The notes beneath the pieces are model-generated. The model worked only from the letters and a program-made list of their open reading frames with translations. It was not told the origin of the DNA and searched no databases. Below, one piece after another: positions 33,382 through 41,600 of a stretch of 64,000 bases of DNA. The stretch is from Flavobacteriales bacterium (GTDB lineage: Bacteria > Bacteroidota > Bacteroidia > NS11-12g > UBA955). Position 1 is the stretch's first letter; each line of letters opens with the position of its first letter. The stretch is taken from assembly GCA_947496375.1 (NCBI GenBank), contig CANMCY010000003.1, positions 75,568 through 139,567 of the forward strand, read 5' to 3'. The position numbers and the translations under genes are program-made.

Positions 33382-34290
33382 TTGGGCCAACTTCCTGTTT
33401 CCGTTCTTCCAGCTGAAGATGGCTTTCTAGCCCTGCCCGAAGCTAACCTGGCTGCATTTGAAAATGCGCGCGTGGTAATTCAGCAGATTCCCTATGAACA
33501 CACAAGCTCTTACATTGCCGGCAGTGACAAAGGTCCGGAGGCCATTGTAAGTGCCAGCCACTTCGTTGAATTCTATGATGAAGAACTCGACCGGGAAACA
33601 TACCGGTATGTAGGTATTGCTACGCTGGCCCCCACAGATTTTACTGACACTACAGACGCTGCCGCAGTGGAGAAAATCCGCAATCAAACCGCTCTATTGC
33701 TGAATGAGGGCAAATTCGTGGTCTCGCTGGGCGCTGAACATACCGTTTCCCTGGGGTTTGTGCAGGCACATCTGGAAAAATATCCGGACCTTAGCGTACT
33801 GCAAATTGATGCACACAGTGATCTTCGTGATCAATACAATGGCAATCCATACTCCCATGCCAGCGTGATGGCTAGGGTGCATGATCTGGGAGTGCCGCTG
33901 GTACAAGTGGGAATTCGGGCACAATGCAAAGAAGAGGCCGATTTGAGAAAATCTGCCTCTAACATCCATACCTGGTATGCACACCAGCTTTGGAACGACG
34001 ATGCCTGGATTGATGCCTGTATTGACAAACTTAGCGATACGGTATACCTGACCATTGATGCTGACGGATTTGACCCATCAGTATGTCCGGCTGTAGGCAC
34101 CGCAGAGCCCGGTGGACTAAGCTGGATGCAGGGTTGCAAGCTGTTTCGCCGGCTGGCAGAACGCAAAAAAGTAGTGGGATTTGACATTGTAGAAATTGCA
34201 CCCCGCGAAACCGATATCATCACCGAATTCAGCATGGCCAAACTCTGTTATAAAATTATCGGATATTTGAACCTACACAACCGCATTTAA
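33382..34290 (+). CDS. Agmatinase / arginase-family ureohydrolase
   Basis: A 302-residue enzyme with the full binuclear Mn2+ site: LGAEHTVSLG (His), QIDAHSDLRD (Asp-x-His-x-Asp), SHASVMARV and LTIDADGFDPS (Asp-x-Asp), plus DIVEIAPRETD. The pattern is closest to agmatinase (agmatine to putrescine and urea), but formiminoglutamase or guanidinobutyrase are possible. Only a TTG (33382) is available as start, two bases after the efp stop; no internal ATG precedes the catalytic motifs. Its pairing with efp suggests a translation and polyamine operon, continued by a cysteine desulfurase gene. Confidence 0.85.
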   Translation: MGQLPVSVLPAEDGFLALPEANLAAFENARVVIQQIPYEHTSSYIAGSDKGPEAIVSASHFVEFYDEELDRETYRYVGIATLAPTDFTDTTDAAAVEKIRNQTALLLNEGKFVVSLGAEHTVSLGFVQAHLEKYPDLSVLQIDAHSDLRDQYNGNPYSHASVMARVHDLGVPLVQVGIRAQCKEEADLRKSASNIHTWYAHQLWNDDAWIDACIDKLSDTVYLTIDADGFDPSVCPAVGTAEPGGLSWMQGCKLFRRLAERKKVVGFDIVEIAPRETDIITEFSMAKLCYKIIGYLNLHNRI

Positions 34291-34292
34291 TC

Positions 34293-35438
34293 ATGCAAAA
34301 CAGAATCTACCTGGACAACGCAGCCACCTCACCACTCGATCCCGAAGTTCTGGATGCCATGATACCGGTGATGCGTGATCTGTATGGAAACCCCAGCAGC
34401 ACCCACGGTCACGGCCGCAAGGTGAGAGCCCTGATGGAAGAGGCCCGTGGCAGTATTGCCAGACTGCTGAATTGCCAGCCCGCAGAAATTTTCTTTACCA
34501 GCGGTGGCACCGAAGCCGATAACCTGGCACTGCGCAGCGCAGTAATGTACAAGGGCATTAAAAACATTATTACCTCACCCATTGAGCACCACGCTGTACT
34601 CCATACCGCCGAAGAACTTCACAAAACAGGCATGGCCGAAATGCACCTGTTGCGATTGACAGAAAATGGCCATGTAGATTTAGACCATCTGCAAACCCTG
34701 CTGAAAGCACTGCCCAATAGTCTGGTGAGTTTAATGCATGCCAACAACGAAATTGGTAACCTGCTCGACATTGAAACTGCAGGCAATATGGCACATAGCG
34801 CAGGGGCGCTGTTTCATTGCGATACCGTACAAACCATGGGGCACTACCCATTTGATTTAAGCCGGGGCCATATTGATTATCTGGCAGCAGCTGCCCACAA
34901 ATTCAACGGTCCCAAAGGCGTGGGTTTCATTTATATGAACAAGGCACACCGCCTTCCACCCCAAATTACCGGCGGTGCACAGGAGCGTGAAGTGCGCGGC
35001 GGAACCGAGAATGTGTATGGCATCATCGGAATGGCAAAGGCGCTGGAAATTTGCTACCGCGATATGGAAAAGAAGCGATCTCACATTGAGCAATTGAAAA
35101 AAAATATGGTGGAATTGCTTGAAAATGAAATTCCAGGGGTTGCTTTCAATGGCGATTGCAAGGGAAATTGCCTCTACACCGTTCTTAGCGTATCATTTCC
35201 TCCCAGTGAAGCTGGTAATATGCTGCTCTTCAACCTGGACATTGCAGGAATTTCAGCGTCCGGCGGAAGCGCCTGCAGCAGCGGTAGCAATGCGGGCAGC
35301 CATGTTATCAGTGCCATAAACCCCGGAACCGACCGAACCACCGTGCGTTTCAGTTTTGGCAAATTCAATACGGTTGAGGAAATCCGCACAACGGTAGAAA
35401 AGCTCAAATCCTGGTATCCGGCAACCGTGCAGGCCTGA
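34293..35438 (+). CDS. Cysteine desulfurase (NifS/IscS-like)
   Basis: A 381-residue PLP enzyme that releases sulfur from cysteine for Fe-S clusters or tRNA thiolation. The N-terminus RIYLDNAATSPLDPEV, HHAVLHTAEEL near residue 100, the PLP lysine in AAHKFNGPKGVGF, REVRGGTENV, and the mobile active-site cysteine in SGGSACSSGS are all present. The loop length around that cysteine fits the NifS/IscS group rather than SufS. IscU or SufB partners are not near. It starts two bases after the agmatinase stop and its own stop overlaps the next gene. Confidence 0.93.
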   Translation: MQNRIYLDNAATSPLDPEVLDAMIPVMRDLYGNPSSTHGHGRKVRALMEEARGSIARLLNCQPAEIFFTSGGTEADNLALRSAVMYKGIKNIITSPIEHHAVLHTAEELHKTGMAEMHLLRLTENGHVDLDHLQTLLKALPNSLVSLMHANNEIGNLLDIETAGNMAHSAGALFHCDTVQTMGHYPFDLSRGHIDYLAAAAHKFNGPKGVGFIYMNKAHRLPPQITGGAQEREVRGGTENVYGIIGMAKALEICYRDMEKKRSHIEQLKKNMVELLENEIPGVAFNGDCKGNCLYTVLSVSFPPSEAGNMLLFNLDIAGISASGGSACSSGSNAGSHVISAINPGTDRTTVRFSFGKFNTVEEIRTTVEKLKSWYPATVQA

Positions 35439-35809
35439 TGAGATATAACCTCCTATTAATTCTGATATCTGCCCTATTGTTTAGCCAATGTGCGTTTGTG
35501 CTCACCGGTACCAAACAGCGCATGCGAATCGTCACCACCCAGCCGGGTGCAGAGGTTTGGTACCAAAACACATTATTGGATAAAACGCCTTGCATAGTGA
35601 GAATAAAAAGAAGCTATACAGAACAACCTCCCATTGTGTTAAAGAAAATTGGGTTTGAAAACCACACACTGCCGCTAAAACGCAAGTTCAATGAAATAGC
35701 CGCCCTCAACTTTATTTTGCCCGTGAACTGGCTGATAGACGGATTTTCAGAAGCCGCAGTCGGTTATAAAGCTTTTGATACCGTAACGATGAAACGGATT
35801 ACGCACTAA
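35438..35809 (+). CDS. PEGA-domain-like lipoprotein
   Basis: A 123-residue lipoprotein. The lipobox is LLFSQC. The middle, IVTTQPGAEVWYQNTLLDKT then PCIVRIKRS, matches PEGA-type repeats (TxPxGAxVxxxGxxxGxTP), small beta domains found on bacterial surface proteins. The C-terminus has a hydrophobic stretch (LNFILPVNWLIDGFS) typical of this family in Bacteroidota. Its ATG shares the last base of the desulfurase stop (TGATG), so it is the last gene of the efp operon. Function unknown. Confidence 0.7.
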   Translation: MRYNLLLILISALLFSQCAFVLTGTKQRMRIVTTQPGAEVWYQNTLLDKTPCIVRIKRSYTEQPPIVLKKIGFENHTLPLKRKFNEIAALNFILPVNWLIDGFSEAAVGYKAFDTVTMKRITH

Positions 35810-35823
35810 GGCAAGGATTTTTG

Positions 35824-35831
35824 TAATTTTG
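35824..35831 (+). promoter_or_regulatory. -7 promoter element (TAATTTTG)
   Basis: Exact TAnnTTTG match, 7 bases before the ATG at 35839. Confidence 0.6.
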
Positions 35832-35838
35832 TACCGAA

Positions 35839-36255
35839 ATGCCCGTTTTACACCTCACACGCAAAGAACATTTCAACGCAGCACACCGTCTGTGGAATCC
35901 CACATGGAGTGATGAAAAAAACTACGAAGAATTTGGTATCTGTGCCAATCCGCATTTTCATGGGCATAATTTCGATCTGTATGTGACCGTAAAGGGCTCT
36001 CCCTCTGCTGATACAGGTTGTATCATCAACCTAAAGGAGCTAAAAGACATTATTCGCAAGGAAATTACAGACGAGCTGGATCACAAAAACCTAAACCTCG
36101 ATGTACCCTGGCTGTCACACTGTATTCCTAGCATTGAAAACATGGCCGTTGAAATTTGGAAACGCCTTTCTGCCGCGCTGCCTCAGGGTGCAGTCTTAAG
36201 TAAGATTACCCTGTGGGAAACCCAGAATAATTTTGTGGAGTATTACGGCGAATAG
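35839..36255 (+). CDS. 6-pyruvoyl-tetrahydropterin synthase / QueD family protein
   Basis: A 138-residue T-fold enzyme. Zinc ligands and the catalytic cysteine are seen in EHFNAAHRLWN and GICANPHFHGHNFDLYV; the C-x-N-P-x-x-H-G-H spacing is that of PTPS proteins, while bacterial QueD usually reads C-x-x-L-H-G-H. KITLWETQNNFVEY at the C-terminus contains the substrate-binding glutamate. Both functions, tetrahydropterin synthesis or 6-carboxy-tetrahydropterin for queuosine, are possible; no queuosine gene lies nearby. It has its own promoter element and is convergent with the M14 peptidase gene. Confidence 0.88.
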   Translation: MPVLHLTRKEHFNAAHRLWNPTWSDEKNYEEFGICANPHFHGHNFDLYVTVKGSPSADTGCIINLKELKDIIRKEITDELDHKNLNLDVPWLSHCIPSIENMAVEIWKRLSAALPQGAVLSKITLWETQNNFVEYYGE

Positions 36256-36256
36256 G

Positions 36257-38008
36257 TCAGTCTATACGATACACGGGATAACGATTGTGTGTGGGCTCGT
36301 AATAGGCCGAATTTCGGTATATGAAAGTCCATTGTGCCCATGCATCAGCTGCAAAGTTTTTATCGGTCGCTTTTTTAGAAAGAAACGTCTTTTTTAATTC
36401 CGGATTGGATTCCAGTATTTCCAGGGCCTTGTCATCCCATACATAGTCGCTATACCCCTCTTTTTGTTGCAAAACAGCATCAAAGAAATTCCAGGCAAAA
36501 TAGCTGTCAGGTGCCCGTGGCTCAAGCGTAGCTGCCAAAAACTGATAATTCGCCTGGGTTACGGGTATAAACCAATCTCCTTTTCTGATTTTAACCGGGA
36601 GTATGGTATCCCTGGTTTTCACATGATGATGTAAATAGTGACCTTCGTATGGAGCTTTTGCAGTTTCATAACCGGTAATAAAACTTACCCGCATCGCCAT
36701 TGTGGTATCCTGCCCTACCTGCTTCAACTCTATGCGGTTTAACTTCAAACGCTCATATACTTCGCCCCAGGCCCAGGGCAGAACGTAGAACCTTGGCATG
36801 ATGATGCTGTCTTTGGGCTTGAAATACCGATAATAACGAATATGCTTTGACCAAGGTTTTGTTGTATCATAAAACAGGCGCTGTTGCCCGGTTACCGCAC
36901 TGCCACGGTAACCAAACCCATAACCCTTAAACCTTATTGAATCCCATCGGCTAACATCCAGTTCGTAATCCAGATATTCTACCTGCCGGCCCTGCAATTT
37001 TCGGGTTTGGGCGCGTTTCAAATAATCGCGAACCATTAGGGCTGTGCCATGTTCTTTAACCACCCCATTCAGGAAAACCCTCATAAATGCCAGGGTTGCT
37101 TCCACCCGTCGGGGAAAGGGCTTCAGCATGTGGGTCTCTACAGTGTAGCCGATGCATTGGTGCAGAGCCGCATATCCGGTGGCATAACGGCCGGTTTCCC
37201 AAAAAGCATGTATGCCACTATCAGGAACTGTTTTTATGGTTTCCACGTAGGGAGCGGTGGGCCATCCGGCCTTTTCAAGCTCCGGCTTCAGGTAGGATTC
37301 CACACTGTGCAACAAGGGTTGTAAAACAGGCAGTAACTTTTCAGGACGGGTATGGAAATACGTAAGAGTATACTGATAATCAGCGCCATTGCTGGTGTGG
37401 TTATCAATGAAAAAATCAAACTTTTTACCGGTAAAATACTGAGCAAATGCACGTGCATTTCGGCTATCGCTTTTGATAAAATCCCGATTTAGGTCAAGAT
37501 TTCGGGCATTGCCCCTGAAACCCTGATTTTCAGGACCATTCTGGTTGGCCCTGGTACAACAAGACTGCGTTTGAGAGCCATCTACGTTATACTGGCAAAT
37601 GATGTGAAGGTCAATTTTATCCCGTATGGCCTCCCCTTCCTTTTCAATCAATAATTCACGGGCAAGCAACATGCTGGCATCCGTACCCTCCGGCTCGCCG
37701 GGGTGAATGTTGTTATTGATGAGAACCTTTACCTTTTGAGAATGGCTGTTGTTGCTGATTCGGAAAACAAAAATCGGACTGCCTCCGTCTGAAAGACCTA
37801 TAGAATCCACACTGCAAAGGGTGGGAAATGTTTTTTGCATGCTTCGGTACCACTCCAGACATTGGTTATAGGTGGCGGTGCGCCTTTTACCTGACATTTC
37901 ATAAGGGGTTAGAAACTCATTTCTTACCACCCGTGGCGCAGATTTTTGACCGGTGAGATCACCACAAAGACAGGTCAACAAAAGAAACCCAAGGAATATG
38001 CGATTCAT
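36257..38008 (-). CDS. Secreted M14-type zinc carboxypeptidase
   Basis: A 583-residue protein with a signal peptide (MNRIFLGFLLLTCLCGDLTG). The M14 zinc site is HPGEPEG (H-x-x-E), followed by NARNLDLNRDF (substrate arginine), DNHTSNGADYQY (third zinc histidine), and later the glutamate region VETHMLKPF. The C-terminal 270 residues, after the peptidase domain, form an extra domain of unknown role. M14 enzymes cut C-terminal residues of peptides or of cell-wall peptides. The frame extends to 38089 but ATG 38008 begins the signal peptide. It starts just after the DUF4293 stop. Confidence 0.88.
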   Translation of the reverse strand: MNRIFLGFLLLTCLCGDLTGQKSAPRVVRNEFLTPYEMSGKRRTATYNQCLEWYRSMQKTFPTLCSVDSIGLSDGGSPIFVFRISNNSHSQKVKVLINNNIHPGEPEGTDASMLLARELLIEKEGEAIRDKIDLHIICQYNVDGSQTQSCCTRANQNGPENQGFRGNARNLDLNRDFIKSDSRNARAFAQYFTGKKFDFFIDNHTSNGADYQYTLTYFHTRPEKLLPVLQPLLHSVESYLKPELEKAGWPTAPYVETIKTVPDSGIHAFWETGRYATGYAALHQCIGYTVETHMLKPFPRRVEATLAFMRVFLNGVVKEHGTALMVRDYLKRAQTRKLQGRQVEYLDYELDVSRWDSIRFKGYGFGYRGSAVTGQQRLFYDTTKPWSKHIRYYRYFKPKDSIIMPRFYVLPWAWGEVYERLKLNRIELKQVGQDTTMAMRVSFITGYETAKAPYEGHYLHHHVKTRDTILPVKIRKGDWFIPVTQANYQFLAATLEPRAPDSYFAWNFFDAVLQQKEGYSDYVWDDKALEILESNPELKKTFLSKKATDKNFAADAWAQWTFIYRNSAYYEPTHNRYPVYRID

Positions 38009-38009
38009 A

Positions 38010-38489
38010 TCAGCGTATACGATCCATGCTTCTGAGTAATTTTTCATCTCTGCGGATGGCAGCCCATGCCAGGGCAGACAGGACGGCACAGGATATTGGC
38101 CATATCCCTTGAATACTTGGGTAGGATATTACCTGAGGAGCATCCTGGGCCATCTTTATGTAATCAAAAATCAGGGACGCCAGAAGGACCATCGATAACA
38201 GGGAAACATACAAACTGATTTTTTTCTGAAGTTCGGTCTTTTTGTATAGAAATACAGCATAAAGGGCCCCTAATCCAATCGTTATGATGACCAGAACATT
38301 CAGTTTATCATACGTCATGGTGCCCGCATCTGACTCAGTGAAATAATTTTTGGTCACAAAATGCAGTTCAGCACTGATTTTCTCTGATTTGAGGTATCGG
38401 AAACCCGCAAAACCGGGATTCAGCAACAGCATTAGTGCAGCAATCAGAAATACCAGCAACAAATACAGGGATTGAATGCGTTGTATCAT
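38010..38489 (-). CDS. DUF4293 family membrane protein
   Basis: A 159-residue four-helix membrane protein starting MIQRIQSLYLLLVFLIAALM, the hallmark of DUF4293, a family restricted to Bacteroidota. Helices lie at about residues 8-25, 62-82, 92-112 and 127-145, with an exported loop of about 35 residues after the first. The function is unknown. The M14 peptidase start is one base beyond its stop, so the two share a message. A TATATTCG element lies 4 bases before the ATG; an in-frame codon at 38525 would lie upstream of it. Confidence 0.85.
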   Translation of the reverse strand: MIQRIQSLYLLLVFLIAALMLLLNPGFAGFRYLKSEKISAELHFVTKNYFTESDAGTMTYDKLNVLVIITIGLGALYAVFLYKKTELQKKISLYVSLLSMVLLASLIFDYIKMAQDAPQVISYPSIQGIWPISCAVLSALAWAAIRRDEKLLRSMDRIR

Positions 38490-38493
38490 GTTG

Positions 38494-38501
38494 CGAATAT
38501 A
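38494..38501 (-). promoter_or_regulatory. Promoter-like element TATATTCG before the DUF4293 gene
   Basis: TTCG variant of the consensus on the minus strand, 4 bases before the ATG at 38489. Confidence 0.4.
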
Positions 38502-38687
38502 ATTCTGTGTGCAGTTTTTTAGCACATAATCTTAAGCATAAACAGGCAACAAAATGTAAATTGTTAGCGTCTTAAAAGTCAGTCACGACACACAATCAAA
38601 CAGTTGATGAAAAAAGACACCCTGTTGCAAGATTTCGTATCGGGTAAATTCAGTATTTTTGAATTTGCTTTTGCAAACAATCGTATA

Positions 38688-41600
38688 ATGAAAGTTCACG
38701 CATTGAAACCCTTGTTATCACTGACGCTTTTCTGTTTTTGTGCCATGGCTCATGCGCAGCATTCGCCGATAATTCGCATGAAAACCGGCAATATTCCCAC
38801 CACCGGTCAGGCGGTGATTCCTGCCATTGAAAAACAGTCCGAGTTTTATACAGCTTTTGTTACATTTTCTGCCATGCCTGATGCTTTGCAGAAAGAGGCA
38901 ATCGCTAAAACCGGCATTGCACTTTTGGAGTATGTGCCCGATTTTACATGGTATGCAGAAATTCCGTCTCGGCTTTCAGGCAAAGACCTTTCTGCATTCG
39001 GAGTTTTTTCCATTCAACCGCTTAAAAATTCATGGAAAACCGAGCTTGATTTATGGCAGCATGGAGGACCTGAATGGGCACGGTCGACTGGATTTCCGGG
39101 CTGGGTTGAGGCAACGGTATTTTTGAATGGCAACCATCGGTATTTGGAGGTAAAAAATGCCTTTGAGGCACAGGGATTTATTTGTCGTGATTATTTACCC
39201 AAATTCAAAACCTTTCAGGTTAGATTTCCGCTGGAAAAAATCCAAAACCTTCTTTCCATTGACGGGTTTTACTGGATGGAACCCATACCGCCAGCTGCAG
39301 AGGCCCATAATTTCCCCGGTCGCGTCAATCACCGTGCTTTGACCCTCAATCTGGGTAGGCCCGGTGGCCGCAATCTCTGGGGCAAAGGCATCACCATAGG
39401 CGAATGGGACGGTGCAGGTATTGGCAGCCATGTGGATTACAACGACCGTATTATCAATAAAAACAATTTCGTTGCCGGCAGCAACGGTAACCATGCTACC
39501 CACGTTTGTGGAACCATCACCGGTGGCGGCATCATTGATCCTTATGGTCAGGGAATGGCACCAAAGGCCAACGTGTTTGGTTGGGATTTCTTTGGCAACG
39601 TAGCTGCTGAAATGGATACTGCCTGTTTCAGAGACAGCATCGTAATGACCAACAACTCTTATGGCTATGGATCAGATCCTTGCGGCACACGTGGCACATA
39701 CGACGGAGTAAGCCGCAATCTGGATATTCTGGTAAACATGTACCCATACCTCAGCCACCAGTTCAGTTCCGGGAATTCGCGCAGTTCCAACTGTGCCACC
39801 GGCGGGTACCGCACCATAAACAGTGGTTTTCAGGCGGCTAAGAATATCATCACGGTGGGTGCTTTGCAATTTAATGACGGAAACAGTTCCTTCCACAGCT
39901 ATGGTCCCATGCGCGACGGTAGAATGAAACCTGACATTTGTGCGATGGGAGTAAGTGTATATTCGACACTTCCTTCAAACACCTATCAGGGCGGATGGAA
40001 CGGCACATCCATGAGCTGCCCGGGAGCTACGGGAACCATCGCCCTGCTGTATGAGCGGTTTAAACAACTCAACAGCAACCTGAAACCCCTGAACCACACC
40101 CTGAAAGCCATTGTTTGCAATACTGCCGATGATATTGGGAATGTTGGTCCGGATTATGCTTTCGGCTTTGGACGCATCAATGCAGTCAGCGCCATGAAGG
40201 TGCTGGAAGATAAAACCTACAAGGTTGACAGTGTTACCCTTAGCAACAGCCGCACCGATACGGTCTATGTAAAACCCGGGACAGCCCGTTTTCAGGTAAT
40301 GCTGGTATGGGATGACATGTACGCTGCCGCAGGGGCCTCTCCTTCACTGATCAATGACCTGGACCTGGAAGTGCAGGACAGCGCCGGAACTGTATATCTT
40401 CCCTGGACGCTAAATCCCGCCTGCCACACCTGCCTGCCTATCCGCAAAAGGGACAGTCTTAACAACGCTGAGCAATTTTATTTTGACAACCCCAAATCCG
40501 GGAAATGGGTAATACGGGTGAAAGGAAAAGCCATTAGCACCACCAAAGAGGTTTATACCATCACCCATAGCCAGATTGGTAACTATGTGCGGGTAAGTTA
40601 CCCCAACGGGCATGAAACCATGATTCCGCCCACCGGAACCGCCCCACAAACCATCGCTTGGGATGCCTTTGGCGCTACCGGAACCTACACCCTGGAATAC
40701 AGTTCAGACAGCGGTGTTACCTGGAATAATATCACCACAGGTCTGGCAGCATCCAACCGCTATTTCACCTGGAATAACGCACCTGCAAATCTCAATACCC
40801 GTAAGGCCCTTGTCCGCATCAAAAACGGAAGTCTTACGGATGTGAGCGATACCACCTTTCACATATTCTACCGTGCCAGCCAGCCCAATGGAATGACCTG
40901 TAGCAGCCAGGTGCACTTATACTGGCCCAAAACCACGGGTGCTGCCACCTACAGGGTATTGCAAAGCATCAATTCATACATGGAGCCCATCGGCACAACC
41001 AAAGATACTTTCTTTACCGTGACCGGATTAATCAACGGAAGGACCTACTGGTTTTCGCTGGAGGCCATAGGGCCCAATGGTGAAACCGGCCCCCGCTGCA
41101 ACGGAAAATCATTTACCCCTACGGCAACCCCGATAGCACCGGCCATTACTACCCAACCCATATCTCAGATTGTATGCGCAGGCAATACCCTGACGTTGAT
41201 TAGCAGTGCTACCGGCACCGCAAGCATGTCTAAACAATGGCAGATTAGCACCGACAGCGGAAAGACATGGCAAAACATAACCGGAAAAAACAAAGACACC
41301 CTTAGCATTCCGAATTTTAGCTGGAATCAGCGTGGAACATACTACAGAAACCGGTATTTAAACGCCTGTCTGAACCTGGTTTACACGCAAGCGGCCGCGA
41401 TAGGAGTGGATACCCAGGCCACCTTCACTTCTCACCCCACAGACCAATGGAAATGTGAAGGAGATTCTGTAGCATGGACTATAAATGTAAACTCAGGCAT
41501 GAAGCCAAGGCTGCAATGGCAGCGAAGCACAGATAATGGTGTAACCTGGAGTGATTTACCGGGCGATACCCTGAACACATTAAAACGCAGAAACCTCACC

